The notes beneath the pieces were generated by a model. It was given only the letters and a program-made list of their open reading frames with translations. It was not told where the DNA came from and did no database searches. A stretch of 64,000 bases of DNA from Candidatus Nitrotoga sp. 1052 (lineage in GTDB: Bacteria; Pseudomonadota; Gammaproteobacteria; Burkholderiales; Gallionellaceae), in NCBI RefSeq assembly GCF_927312905.1, contig NZ_CAKMHQ010000029.1:1-64000 (forward strand), written 5' to 3'. Shown one piece after another: positions 25,557 through 35,193 of the stretch. Position 1 is the stretch's first letter; each line of letters begins with the position of its first letter. Made by a program: the position numbers and the translations under genes.

Positions 25557-26404
25557 GCGTCTGCTTTCATGAATATGCGGTCCATGCGGTCCCAGTGAAA
25601 ATCCCGCAACAACGATTGTATGCGGGATTCCATACGTTTCAGATTAACGTAATGGCGAAAGCGTGTTTTCGCCGAGATGCTAAATTGACGCGGTTGGTCT
25701 GGATCAAGCTCCCAAGGGTGAAAATAAAAAATGCAGGGTTTGCCGTCCTGCCGGTTGACACGGCGTATAAGCCAGCGCGATGCTTGATAGGGCAGCAGTC
25801 TGAAATAGCCTCCGCCTGCCGCTGGCAAGTTTCGGCCCAATAATATAGCAGTGGTGGGGGGGAGTTCCAGCATGCCGTCCTTGCCGCGCGGGTAGTGGGC
25901 AAAGCGAGGTGCATCAGGCATGCCGTAATGGTCGTGTCGAATCGGATAAATGCTGGAACTATATTGATAGCCAGCTTCCTGCAGTAAATCAAGCGCCCAT
26001 AGGTTGTCAGCACCGATGGAAAAGCTCGGGGCACGATAGCCAATTACTGGGCTACCTGAGAGGTCTTCTAATGTTTTTTTGGCGCGAGAGATATCCTCGT
26101 TGAATTCATTGCGGCTCAGCTCGCTAACGCGCTGGTGGCCATAACCGTGACTGGCAAGCTCATGTCCATTGTCTACGATGCGGCGCACGATGCCAGGATA
26201 ACGCTCAGCGATCCAGCCTAAAGTGAAAAAAGTTGCGTGCGCCTTACCTTCATTCAGCAAAGCTAGTGCGATATCAATATTGCGTTCTACCCGGCACGGC
26301 AGACTTTCCCATTGCTCGCGCGGGATGGTGGAGGCGAAGGCCGAGACTTGGAAGTAATCTTCCACGTCGATAGTCATCGCGTTACGTATTAGCGTTGTGG
26401 TCAT
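25553..26404 (-). CDS. XrtA-associated polysaccharide deacetylase
   Basis: A 283-residue NodB-fold (carbohydrate esterase 4) protein. MTIDVEDYFQVSAF, with its metal-binding Asp pair, and LASHGYGHQRVSELSRNEF (HxxxH metal ligands) mark the PEP-CTERM deacetylase family (TIGR03006). Also YRAPSFSIGADNLWALDLL and the C-terminal FYFHPWELDPDQPRQ with the catalytic His. It removes acetyl groups from N-acetylhexosamine in the polymer or precursor. No signal peptide is visible. Start set at ATG 26404 because the family begins near it; an in-frame ATG at 26440 is possible. Genes before it are separated by 230 bp. Confidence 0.9.
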   Translation of the reverse strand: MTTTLIRNAMTIDVEDYFQVSAFASTIPREQWESLPCRVERNIDIALALLNEGKAHATFFTLGWIAERYPGIVRRIVDNGHELASHGYGHQRVSELSRNEFNEDISRAKKTLEDLSGSPVIGYRAPSFSIGADNLWALDLLQEAGYQYSSSIYPIRHDHYGMPDAPRFAHYPRGKDGMLELPPTTAILLGRNLPAAGGGYFRLLPYQASRWLIRRVNRQDGKPCIFYFHPWELDPDQPRQFSISAKTRFRHYVNLKRMESRIQSLLRDFHWDRMDRIFMKADA

Positions 26405-26634
26405 CAGATTTTTCCCGGTAAAACCCGTATTTGATAACATTTGTTGCGCAGATTGCTTGCTAAAACCGCTTCATTTTAAACTAAGTGCATTGCGGAAAAA
26501 AAGTCGTGCTTACATTGTCGCCATACGAGTTGCTGCGAAATCTTTGCTGGTAGTCAATCTAGATAATGCATACTCGCAGGCTTTGTTAGGCTTTTTTATT
26601 TTGGCTCACTTTGTATTTGTAGAGGCTTTAATAA

Positions 26635-27798
26635 TTATTTGCTTTGCAAACCATTTTTCAGCCAATCTAGAATTTCCGCTGCAATGCGTGTTGAGGCCTG
26701 CCCATCCCAAAATTCAGGGATTCTGCCTGCTTTCCCGCCGGAAAGCATGATTTCGTCAAATATCGTTAGTATCTTTGCTGAATCAAGTCCGGCGATAGTG
26801 TTAGTTCCCTCATCCACTGTGATCGGCCTTTCTGTATTGTTTCTGAGCGTAATGCAGGGTATGCCAAGGGCCGTGGTTTCTTCCTGGATACCGCCTGAGT
26901 CGGTCAATACAACTCGTGCATCCTTCATGAGTCCCAGCATTTCCAGATAACCCATTGGAGGCAGTTGCAATACTGTAGGGACATCCAGCATGTTGTTCAA
27001 TCCAAATTTTTGGATCATGTCACGAGTGCGCGGATGCATCGGAAAAATAATTGGCAATCTGGCACTGATTTTGAGGATTGTTTCAAGCAATGAGCGCAAA
27101 GTATTGGGATCATCCACATTGGAAGGCCGGTGTGCGGTGAGGATGGCATATCCGTCATGGCCAACGAGAAACTCTTGCCTGCCGGCATTCTGCAGGATTT
27201 TAGATACCGGGATTGCTTTTTCCAGGTTGTGATGCAAGGTGTCGATCATGACATTGCCGACAAATCGAATGCGATATTCGGCTATTCCCTCCCGCAACAG
27301 GTTTTCACAACCACTGCGCTCAGTAATGAAAAGGAGTTCAGATATCTGGTCGGTCAAAACCCGGTTGATTTCTTCCGGCATAGCGCGGTCGAAACTGCGC
27401 AGACCGGCCTCAACGTGAATTACGGGAACTCCTTTTTTTACTGCCACAAGCGCACAGGCTAGAGTGGAATTCACATCACCGACTACCAGCACTGCAGAAG
27501 GATGCTTTGTGTTCAGAACTGATTCGAAACGGAGCATCACATTAGCGGTTTGTGCTGTGTGGCTACCAGAGCCAACCTCTAGATTAATATCGGGCTGCGG
27601 TATGCCGAGTGCTTCGAAATATTGATGGTTCATGGCTACGTCATAATGTTGACCGGTGTGAACCAGGGATACATCGAGTTCTGGGCCAAGAGCGGCAAAG
27701 GCCGCCATGATAGGAGCCATTTTCATGAAATTAGGGCGCGCGCCTACGACACATAGAATGCTATAAGGTGCAGGGGCAGGTGGTTTAATGATTTGCAT
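26635..27798 (-). CDS. wecB: UDP-N-acetylglucosamine 2-epimerase (non-hydrolysing)
   Basis: Interconverts UDP-GlcNAc and UDP-ManNAc, giving ManNAc-type precursors for the polysaccharide. 387 residues with CVVGARPNFMKMAPIM, HTGQHYDVAMNHQYFEALG, VVGDVNSTLACALVAVKKG, HVEAGLRSFDRAMPEEINR and LTDSGGIQEETTALGIP, all typical. It has generous untranslated spacers on both sides (230 and 423 bp), so it may be transcribed separately from the genes before and after it. Confidence 0.95.
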   Translation of the reverse strand: MQIIKPPAPAPYSILCVVGARPNFMKMAPIMAAFAALGPELDVSLVHTGQHYDVAMNHQYFEALGIPQPDINLEVGSGSHTAQTANVMLRFESVLNTKHPSAVLVVGDVNSTLACALVAVKKGVPVIHVEAGLRSFDRAMPEEINRVLTDQISELLFITERSGCENLLREGIAEYRIRFVGNVMIDTLHHNLEKAIPVSKILQNAGRQEFLVGHDGYAILTAHRPSNVDDPNTLRSLLETILKISARLPIIFPMHPRTRDMIQKFGLNNMLDVPTVLQLPPMGYLEMLGLMKDARVVLTDSGGIQEETTALGIPCITLRNNTERPITVDEGTNTIAGLDSAKILTIFDEIMLSGGKAGRIPEFWDGQASTRIAAEILDWLKNGLQSK

Positions 27799-28221
27799 TA
27801 ACTGTTATTTATCATATTGGTTTTTAACATGATTTGTGAGGCCGCAGCACGCTGTTGACTCGAATAGTGATTATGTCTCGACGCTCGTGCGACCCGCATA
27901 TCGTATGTGGCTCTGGAATTACAAATGCGGCTGCCACATGTCGTTGATTTGGGATTATGTTCAGCTGAATCAGCATTTACATGCTATCCCAATCTTCCTG
28001 CGTGAAACGCAGGAAGACGACACATACCAAAATTGTTTATCCTGGAATTCCTGGGCCTGCATTGGATTCCATTCACCTTGACCCTCTACTGCCTTATCTC
28101 GTGCGAGTTGATTTATTTATCTCAACCTCATTTGAAATTTGTATCTCAAACAATTTTACAAAAGTTGCACATTAAAATGAATTCGCTCCTTATTGAATAA
28201 TCATAATCTTGATGTGGTTAA
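27799..28221. other. Spacer between wecB and the ATPase gene
   Basis: No gene is supported here. It holds a strong hairpin (listed separately) and should contain a promoter for wecB and downstream genes on the minus strand, although I see no clear consensus boxes. Open frames on the plus strand (e.g. 27836-28081) have no ribosome site or family resemblance. Confidence 0.5.
27993..28017. repeat. Perfect 11 bp inverted repeat with 3-base loop
   Basis: TCTTCCTGCGT and ACGCAGGAAGA pair perfectly around GAA. It is the strongest small hairpin seen in the cluster, sitting about 200 bp downstream of the ATPase stop and about 200 bp upstream of wecB (minus-strand direction). No T-run follows on either strand. 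It could be an operator, an attenuator-like element or a processing site. Confidence 0.6.
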
Positions 28222-29229
28222 TTACTTTGTAAGGTTATTGATGTTTGAATTGGAGCGAGAAAGAATCCGTTTAAGCAGATCCAGAACGGAGATGACTGAG
28301 TTTTCCATCTTGAAAAGCCTTTCGTCCATATTTTCTAAATTCTTCTGAGCATCCTCTTTCTGCCAGATTTGCGGGGTGTCGGATGAATTACGTACTGCGG
28401 TTTCCGATAAGGGGAGAGTAAGCTCCTGTTGAATATCACCTATGACTTCATTTACATCAGAGCTTCCGAAATTGTGACGCTCTTCGAGATAACCCATTAG
28501 AAAAAGGCGATCACAAAGTGCATTTATTTTGCGCGGGATGCCTCCAGTAAAATTGTAGATTTCAAAGAAAGCATCTTCGCTCAAGGAAGGATCTCCTTTC
28601 CAGCCAACGGTATGCAGCCGATGCTCGATGTAGTCTTTTGTTTCCAGGGCGTCTAATGGTCCCAAGTGGTAGGTCGCAATTACCCTCTGCTGCAATTGTT
28701 GCATGTCGCGACTAAGAAGGGTTCTCCTGAATTCAGGCTGTCCTAGCAGGAAGATTTGCAGCAATGATTTTTCAGCAGTTTGAAAATTGGACAGCATCCT
28801 TAATTCTTCCACTGCGTGGGGAGAAAGATTCTGTGCTTCATCCACTATAAGTAGTGCGCGTTTTCCTTTTTGATCACACTGTCGAAGAAACTGCTCAAGT
28901 CTGGTCAGCAGGGAGGCTTTGGAGTCGTTTTCGTTGGGAATTCCGAACGCTGCGACTACCATTTTTAATGTGTCATCCGCATCAAGGTTGGTGTTGACGA
29001 TTTGTGCTGCTTGAATTTTTTCCGATTCAAGTTTACAAAAAAGGCTACGTACCAAGGTAGTTTTGCCTGCGCCGACGTCACCGGTGATGACGATGAAGCC
29101 TTCCCCTTGAGACAGGCCATATTCCAGGTAGGCCATGGCACGCTTGTGACCTCTGCTGCCAAAAAAGAACTGTGGGTCAGGCTTTAATTGAAATGGCTTG
29201 GCACTTAGTCCATAGTAAGATTGATACAT
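28222..29229 (-). CDS. XrtA-associated ExeA-like ATPase
   Basis: A 335-residue AAA-type ATPase of the ExeA/GspA-like branch found in exosortase polysaccharide loci (TIGR03015). Opens MYQSYYGLSAKPFQLKPDP. Walker A is GDVGAGKTTLV (about residues 50-60) and Walker B is ALLIVDEAQNLS (about 125-136). FLLGQPEFRRTLL and the sensor region GGIPRKINALCDRLFLMGYL follow. A polar C-terminal tail ends without a membrane segment. It presumably powers assembly or positioning of the export machinery. It is 17 bases downstream of the outer-membrane barrel gene. Confidence 0.92.
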   Translation of the reverse strand: MYQSYYGLSAKPFQLKPDPQFFFGSRGHKRAMAYLEYGLSQGEGFIVITGDVGAGKTTLVRSLFCKLESEKIQAAQIVNTNLDADDTLKMVVAAFGIPNENDSKASLLTRLEQFLRQCDQKGKRALLIVDEAQNLSPHAVEELRMLSNFQTAEKSLLQIFLLGQPEFRRTLLSRDMQQLQQRVIATYHLGPLDALETKDYIEHRLHTVGWKGDPSLSEDAFFEIYNFTGGIPRKINALCDRLFLMGYLEERHNFGSSDVNEVIGDIQQELTLPLSETAVRNSSDTPQIWQKEDAQKNLENMDERLFKMENSVISVLDLLKRILSRSNSNINNLTK

Positions 29230-29246
29230 TTATTTGATTACTCCAG

Positions 29247-30824
29247 CTAGAAAGTCATAAACAGGGATGCAATGACGGCATTCTCGCGATATTCACCGCC
29301 AATTTGGTTAGAGGTTCGCTCGACATGTCGAAAATTAACTGCGCCATTAAGCTTGGGCCGTATTTGTCTTGTCAGACCGACCCTGAAAGTCTTGGTCTCG
29401 TCCTCTTGGCCCGTGGCGAGTATATTGGATCTGATGTAGATGGCGCCGATATTGGCGTTGGTTCGCGGAGAAATTTTCCAGCTCCAAAGAGCATTGCCGC
29501 CAATTTGTTTTGTATTGCTGTTAAGTGCAAGGTTGTTCGTCCCAAACAAAACACTATTTGCATCTCCTAATGTTTGTGGTTCGCGCAACATATGGAAAGT
29601 GCTAAGCACGAGTGTGTTTCTCGTGCCACTTAAAGCAACACTTGCCTGCAAGCGTTTTTGCAGAAAAAATTGAGTTGTGAGGAAGTTGATGGGATCAAAA
29701 ATGGAGGCTGAAAGTCCATTGTCTCTGATGAAGGCATCTACTGTTTGCTGGCGCATTAAGGGGTCGGGGATGTTGGATGTCCAAAGTTGGTTCAGGAAGT
29801 TTGCCGTATCGGTCGTGGCGGGAATCAGAAATTGATCGCGGGTTGTGGTGATATTCTGGTGGTAGTTTAGGCTCCAAGCTGATCTGCGAGTGCGATGGCT
29901 TGCTATGAGCGTGTAGGTAGTGCCAAAAAAAGCTTTACCAGTATTGGCAGTGATATTAGTTCTTTGGGCTGGTGTCCAAACAAAACCAGCTGTCCAGAAA
30001 GACCCAGCCGATTTTCCGGTTGTTGATGTGTAGGTGAATTTTTGGTATCCACTTGTTCCAGTCAGGCTGAATTTTGATGAAACCCGGTAACGAAGATTAC
30101 CCATATATCGTTCATTTTCTACGGATGTGCGTAAACCGCCTATAGATGTGCCTAAACCGTTTATTTTTTGATTAGTATAATTTAAACCCCAGCCTAGTGT
30201 CCTGAAAGCAGAACCACTGGTAAGGCTTAACAGGATCGTATCCGATTGGCTTCCAGATTGCCCCTCTACGCCTGTGTAGACTGCATTATGTGTGTAGCGT
30301 GCCTGAGTTGAAGCAAAATTGGAGAAGTTGTGACGTATATTGGGGCTAATGCTATAGGTTTTGACAGTGGTTCGGTTGTTCGTGATATTTTCATTATTGG
30401 TTGTCAGTGGGCCCAAGAGAGAAATGTTTTGCTGACTAATGCTAGCGGTACTATCGAGAAAAAAAAAGTTTTTAATTAGCTCCGCGTTTGCTCCCGCTCT
30501 TAGCTGATGAACAGTCCTATTTTGATTGTTTTGATTTGCATAAAAAAGATTTTGCATTGTGTAGTTGGCGTTGACTTTCAAGCGTGCCCCGGTTCCAGTC
30601 AATGATATTCCAGGATTAATTTGGGTGATGAAATCGCTTTTCTCATTTCCTTGTGTAGCCAGTGTCACATTGTCCGTATAAGTTTCCATTAACATTAGTC
30701 TGGGTACAACTTTCCACTCAGCAGCGACGGAATAGGCAGGGAATATCAGTATGATAGTGGTAACTGTCTGGACTATCTTATGTGAAAGCTTGCGAAATAT
30801 ATTATTCCCAGCCACTTTAGTCAT
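29247..30824 (-). CDS. XrtA-associated outer-membrane beta-barrel protein
   Basis: About 525 residues. A signal peptide (hydrophobic VQTVTTIILIFPAYSVAA) is followed by alternating amphipathic beta strands rich in Y, T, N and R and a C-terminal FMTF, the aromatic end of an outer-membrane barrel. It matches the TIGR03016 type protein that always neighbours the exosortase-A ATPase and kinase. Probably an outer-membrane pore or scaffold for polymer export. Start taken at ATG 30824, overlapping the kinase stop by eight bases; an ATG five codons earlier (30839) is an alternative. Confidence 0.85.
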   Translation of the reverse strand: MTKVAGNNIFRKLSHKIVQTVTTIILIFPAYSVAAEWKVVPRLMLMETYTDNVTLATQGNEKSDFITQINPGISLTGTGARLKVNANYTMQNLFYANQNNQNRTVHQLRAGANAELIKNFFFLDSTASISQQNISLLGPLTTNNENITNNRTTVKTYSISPNIRHNFSNFASTQARYTHNAVYTGVEGQSGSQSDTILLSLTSGSAFRTLGWGLNYTNQKINGLGTSIGGLRTSVENERYMGNLRYRVSSKFSLTGTSGYQKFTYTSTTGKSAGSFWTAGFVWTPAQRTNITANTGKAFFGTTYTLIASHRTRRSAWSLNYHQNITTTRDQFLIPATTDTANFLNQLWTSNIPDPLMRQQTVDAFIRDNGLSASIFDPINFLTTQFFLQKRLQASVALSGTRNTLVLSTFHMLREPQTLGDANSVLFGTNNLALNSNTKQIGGNALWSWKISPRTNANIGAIYIRSNILATGQEDETKTFRVGLTRQIRPKLNGAVNFRHVERTSNQIGGEYRENAVIASLFMTF

Positions 30825-31689
30825 AATAGCCGTAACCATAATTGGTTCCGCCTGGGAATGCCTTTGCCTTATTGTAGATTAAATTAATGTGAGTGCTTGT
30901 TTCGATCTGACGGAGTGCCTCTTTGACTGCATGCTGGGTTGTGGTTTCGGCTTCTACCACCATGACAATCTGACCCATCTGACTTGCTAGAACACGTGCC
31001 TCAGTTGTGGGGAGCAAGGGCGGGGAATCAAATATGACAATGCGGTCTGGGTATCGGTTTGCAATTTCATTTAACAAGCTGCTCATGGCTTGACTCGCCA
31101 ACAGTTCAGTTGCGTGTCTGTGACTTGTTCCAGCAGGTAGAATTCTGAGAGTATCGACGTTAGTTTTAATCATGACATCTGCTAAATCGAGTTTTTCGTC
31201 GAGAAGAATATCCATTAAACCGACAGCTGACTTCAAGCCTAATGTGCGGAGAACCGATGGCCGAGCTACGTCTGCATCTATTAGCAGAACCGTGTGGTCC
31301 ATTTCTGTCGCGATGCTCATGGCCAAATTAATGGCGCAGAATGTTTTTCCCTCTTTAGGTAACGCACTGGTTACCATAATCAAATTTCCGTGGTGTATCG
31401 CCCCGGCACCTTTAATGAAAGCATTCTGGATCAATGAGCGTTTTATCCCTCTAAACTCCTGAGCGGCTAAAGTTTTTCCTTGGTCCGGTGTGATCATGCC
31501 CAATTGATGCAATTTAGTAAGATTGATTTCGACTTGCGCAATTATTTGCCTGTCTGAATTGCGGGCATTGTGTTCATTAATAATCTTTGAACTTTGTTCA
31601 CTTGGACTTTCCGGCTTTATCTTTGGTTGGGGCGTTATCTCACCTTTATTCTGCTCAAATCTGTTTGCTGCTTTTTCAATAATGCTCAC
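30817..31689 (-). CDS. XrtA-associated tyrosine autokinase (BY-kinase)
   Basis: A 290-residue bacterial tyrosine kinase domain without membrane segments, the freestanding partner of the chain-length protein. Walker A SALPKEGKTF, Walker A' VLLIDADVARPS, Walker B IVIFDSPPLLP and a tyrosine-rich C-terminal tail (YGYGYYD), the usual autophosphorylation site. Cycles of phosphorylation should control polymer length and export. I place the start at GTG 31689 (SIIEKAANRF follows), since GGGAG lies just upstream; a TTG four codons earlier is less likely. TIGR03018 type. Confidence 0.9.
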   Translation of the reverse strand: MSIIEKAANRFEQNKGEITPQPKIKPESPSEQSSKIINEHNARNSDRQIIAQVEINLTKLHQLGMITPDQGKTLAAQEFRGIKRSLIQNAFIKGAGAIHHGNLIMVTSALPKEGKTFCAINLAMSIATEMDHTVLLIDADVARPSVLRTLGLKSAVGLMDILLDEKLDLADVMIKTNVDTLRILPAGTSHRHATELLASQAMSSLLNEIANRYPDRIVIFDSPPLLPTTEARVLASQMGQIVMVVEAETTTQHAVKEALRQIETSTHINLIYNKAKAFPGGTNYGYGYYD

Positions 31690-31822
31690 ATGATCTCCCA
31701 ACAGTATTCGGTCTGGCTGCTTTATCTGCTCTTCGATTTGGGCTTTTTAATTAAACAAGTCCCTTTCCTTAATTAGCCTTACGATAATTATTATTTTAAA
31801 TTTTTAAGAGGTGCCCTCAAGA

Positions 31823-33361
31823 TTATAATTTAAGAAACAAAAATACCATTACCACGCTATACAGGGCAACCAGTAGAGTGATAGAGAGCCCGAAAGCATA
31901 AAGGCTCCTTTTTCGCTTGATTTTTTCATTGACAGTCCAATTCATGGTCACGGTACCTAGTATCGGCAAACCAATTGATTCCCGTAGACTGTTCTGACTC
32001 AAAAAAGTAGGTCTGATTTGGCTCATTAAAAGCGCACTTCCTATTCCGCCCAGCAGGGCACCAACAAAAACCAAACTAAATAACATTAAGCGGTTCGGTC
32101 CTGAGGGAACAAGTGGAACCGTAGGTGGATCTATGACCTTGAATGTCAGCATATCGGAAGTGGCACTCAATTCCCCTGACAGCTTTGCAGACTCACGGCG
32201 TCCTATGAGATTTTCATAATTTGATTTGTTGATATTATAATCACGGTTGAGTTGAGCATACTGTTCTGCCACTTGAGGCTTCGCAATAGTCAGTGCTTTT
32301 AATTGAGCACTGCGAGAAGAATATTCTTCCACTCGAGCCTTCATCGCGGCGACCCTGGCTTCGGCCTCTGATAAAGAAACATTAAGTTGTTGCAGCATTG
32401 GGCTGTAACTCTTACCTCGATCTCGATCAATGACGGGTTTTTTAAGTTTAGCCTCCTCCACTTTTCGCTCTTCAAGTTTTGCAATCAGGCGCTTGATTGA
32501 AATAACATCCGGATGGCGTTCTGTAAAGCGCAGTCGCAAGGCATCCATGTCATTGGTTAACGCCTGGATCCGAGCGTCTATTTCCGGGTTAACGATAGTT
32601 GATGGAGCTTGTACTGTCGTCAGGTCATCAGGAGGTGCGCCGTCTTCAATTTGACTTTTGATGGCATTGCGCGCTTGTTCTGCTTCACGTAGCCCCAACT
32701 TCGCTTCGTTCAGGCTATCCGAAACTGCTTGCAGTTGTGATCCATAATCACCGTCCTTGGGCAATAGGCCACTATTCTTTATTTGGAAGTCTGTGACAGC
32801 CTTTTCCGCAATGACCAATCTATCCTCGTAATTCTTGATTTGCTCATCGATAAATTTTATTGCTTTTTCGGAGTCCTGTTTCTGATTTCCAAAGCTGCCT
32901 TCAACAAAGATGGTTAGAAAGGACTGGACTACATCTTTCGCAATTTTTGGATTTTGGTGGTTATAGGAAATAACATAGAGGTCAGCACTATTACTTCCGC
33001 TGATCTTGATCTGACTCATCATATTGCTGATTAGCCGCTCATGATCCTTGGCATCTGTCGCCTTGATATCTAAATCCACCATTCGCAAAACTCGCTCTAC
33101 GTTTGGACGGCTAAGAAGAGTACGGCTCATAATTGAAACTTGTTGTTCCATGTTGGGAACAGTTGTCATGCCTGCCAGCAATGGCTTTAAGATAGTCCGG
33201 GTATCCACGAAAACTCTCGCAGAAGCCTCGTAATTGTTAGGTAAGGAATAAACCTTGAACCCTCCAACCAAGACAACGATCCATGCAATAACCACCGCAT
33301 ACCACCGGTATTTCCATATTCCCTTTAAGTAGGAAAGTAGCAGGGAAATTAATTCCTCCAT
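31823..33361 (-). CDS. Polysaccharide chain-length determinant protein (XrtA type)
   Basis: A 512-residue Wzz/GNVR-type polysaccharide co-polymerase. N-terminal transmembrane segment (WYAVVIAWIVVLVGGFKVY, about residues 20-38), a long periplasmic coiled-coil region (residues about 170-380), the PxxPxxPSGPNRLML motif near residue 420 and two further C-terminal membrane segments. It lacks a fused kinase domain; the separate tyrosine kinase downstream fills that role. It controls chain length and links the inner-membrane and outer-membrane parts of export. 162 bp separate it from the export lipoprotein gene upstream. Confidence 0.92.
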   Translation of the reverse strand: MEELISLLLSYLKGIWKYRWYAVVIAWIVVLVGGFKVYSLPNNYEASARVFVDTRTILKPLLAGMTTVPNMEQQVSIMSRTLLSRPNVERVLRMVDLDIKATDAKDHERLISNMMSQIKISGSNSADLYVISYNHQNPKIAKDVVQSFLTIFVEGSFGNQKQDSEKAIKFIDEQIKNYEDRLVIAEKAVTDFQIKNSGLLPKDGDYGSQLQAVSDSLNEAKLGLREAEQARNAIKSQIEDGAPPDDLTTVQAPSTIVNPEIDARIQALTNDMDALRLRFTERHPDVISIKRLIAKLEERKVEEAKLKKPVIDRDRGKSYSPMLQQLNVSLSEAEARVAAMKARVEEYSSRSAQLKALTIAKPQVAEQYAQLNRDYNINKSNYENLIGRRESAKLSGELSATSDMLTFKVIDPPTVPLVPSGPNRLMLFSLVFVGALLGGIGSALLMSQIRPTFLSQNSLRESIGLPILGTVTMNWTVNEKIKRKRSLYAFGLSITLLVALYSVVMVFLFLKL

Positions 33362-33523
33362 CTTGTCAAGTTCTCCATAATGGTGTGGGTATCAATTTTT
33401 GATTTAACAGCACTTCGCCATTGCATAACGGAGTGGCCATTTTGTTATGGAATGTATTGGGAAATTAGATGTGACATTTAATCTTTTAAACTACGTCCGT
33501 AAGTTTAAGAAAGAAAATATCAA

Positions 33524-34156
33524 TCAAAAAAAACTTTCAGGAATAACTAATATATCCCCTGGGCGTACTGGTATGTTGGCTGAAATGTCGCCATCTTTAA
33601 TCAGATCGTCCAAACGGACGGCAACATGCTGTGCTTTTCCATCTATGTTGCGGATAATGCTGGCCTTGTTGCCTGCGGCAAAATCTGTGATGCCACCTAC
33701 GGCAATCATGACATCCATTAGTGACATTCCTTTGTTATAGTTAAGAGCTTGGGGTTTACCAGCTTCCCCTATTACACGAATTTGTTCTGTATATGGCCCA
33801 ATGAAACCAGTCACAATAACCGTTACAACCGGATCCTGAATGAATGTAGCCAGTGCTTTCTCAATATCACGAGCCAAATGTGTTGACGTCTTTCCCATGG
33901 CGGGCAGGTCTTCTACCAGAGGGGTGGTAATTTTTCCATCTGGGCGAACTGGAACTGACATGGAGACCTCTGGATTGTGCCAGACTATAATATTAACGTT
34001 GTCACCTGGACCAATTATATAATCATGTGAGGGAGGTTCGTCTGAAGGAGAAAGAGTTATACGTTTAGTACTAGCGCAACCTACAAGGGCTAAGGCCGAA
34101 AATACTATAACAAAAAAAGCTAGCCATTTCATGATATTGGTATGTAGAGTATTCAT
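33524..34156 (-). CDS. Polysaccharide export outer-membrane lipoprotein (Wza-like)
   Basis: A 210-residue protein with a lipoprotein signal peptide and lipobox LVGC (Cys27). It then has the polysaccharide export domain (DYIIGPGDNVNIIVWHNPEV, PVRPDGKITTPLVEDLPAMG) and a SLBB-like segment (IRVIGEAGKPQALNYNKGM through IPVRPGDILVIPESFF). TIGR03027 type. Forms the outer-membrane export channel or part of it. The ATG at 34156 has AAGGAA six bases upstream and is preferred over an internal ATG at 34132. First gene of the polysaccharide cluster; the promoter must lie in the 1 kb upstream gap. Confidence 0.92.
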   Translation of the reverse strand: MNTLHTNIMKWLAFFVIVFSALALVGCASTKRITLSPSDEPPSHDYIIGPGDNVNIIVWHNPEVSMSVPVRPDGKITTPLVEDLPAMGKTSTHLARDIEKALATFIQDPVVTVIVTGFIGPYTEQIRVIGEAGKPQALNYNKGMSLMDVMIAVGGITDFAAGNKASIIRNIDGKAQHVAVRLDDLIKDGDISANIPVRPGDILVIPESFF

Positions 34157-35193
34157 CTGAATTTCCTTAAATTTGCAATCATTATGATGATAGTAGGTGT
34201 GCTGGGCGCATATTTCACCCCCTCATGATTATTAGATGAAGTCGTATTTCGTTGTTGAACTTTCAATTATAAATATGCTGAGTTTTTACTAACCTAATGA
34301 CAGATTATCGGATAAAGCATCAACAACTTTAGTATGGCTCTAACTTTCTTTCTTCGCTAGGTTTGAATTTTGGCTTCTTCCTTTATGAGAAGGCATGAGA
34401 AAAAACTGTATAGCATAGAACCCTCATACTGTTTTGTCGCATTTAATTCTATACGAATTCGTCCTCCATTCAGTACCCCCATCTTCGAAAGGAATAAGGG
34501 CTTGCCAAGCGTTGCTTCTAATTCGAATAGGCCACCTAATTTTGATTTTTCGATTTAAATCAATAGTTCATTTTAACATAACATTGGCAAGTGGAGCGTG
34601 CAGGTAAACTGTCCGAATTTGTGACATATGATTATTCAATTTAACTCAGCCTCTAGTGTATTGCTGCATTCTTGATGGAACTTGTTTTTGAAATCATTTT
34701 TGCAATATTTATTGCATGAAAAGTCAAACCTCAAACCATTTTTTTGGCTGCTACGTGCCCTGTCCCGGGCGCGCCCGTCAGTTGATGCGAGATGTGATTG
34801 AGTAATTTACTGAGAGAGAAGCGGTCATGAGCCAAGTCCATCCAGGCGTTCGAACAACCCCTCGAACGCGGCATGAAATCAATATATCATTTGTAAGCGT
34901 CACGACATTGGCCTGCCTGTACAACATCCCTTTGCCAGCGTGGCCGAACTGGAGGCCGCCATCAACAAATATATCGCTGTGCATAACGCCAAACCGAAGC
35001 CGTTTAACTGGACAGCAAAGGCCAGCGACATCCTCGCCAAGGTCACCCGCGTTCGTAATACCTTGAATAAGTACACTTCTGATTGACGCACTACACTAGA
35101 TACTGATGAAAATGAATAAGGCTGTGCTGATTAAATCTAGTGCCTCAGTCAACTTAGTACATCAATTACCCATGCCATGCGTATTAAAACACT
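34157..35193. other. 1 kb gap holding a transposase remnant and the cluster promoter region
   Basis: The only identifiable content is the IS630-type fragment at 34892-35086. The AT-rich left part (34157-34700) must carry the promoter of the polysaccharide cluster on the minus strand. I looked for a sigma-54 (-24/-12) pattern, often linked with such loci, and found none with correct spacing. Short open frames here have no support. Confidence 0.5.
34892..35086 (+). pseudogene. C-terminal remnant of an IS630-family transposase
   Basis: In frame the stretch encodes RHDIGLPVQHPFASVAELEA followed by AINKYIAVHNAKPKPFNWTA and KASDILAKVTRVRNTLNKY, then a stop. This is the C-terminal end of IS630-type DDE transposases (INxYIxxHNxxPKPFxWTA). 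No start, DDE core or terminal repeats remain, so it is a decayed insertion. Confidence 0.8.

Noticed and set aside
27836-28081. Plus-strand frame in the wecB upstream gap
   Set aside because: No ribosome site or domain; it contains the perfect hairpin, which is better explained as a non-coding element.
34157-34800. Possible sigma-54 promoter for the polysaccharide cluster
   Set aside because: TGGCA-like strings occur near 34500 and 34590, but none has a GC at the right distance.
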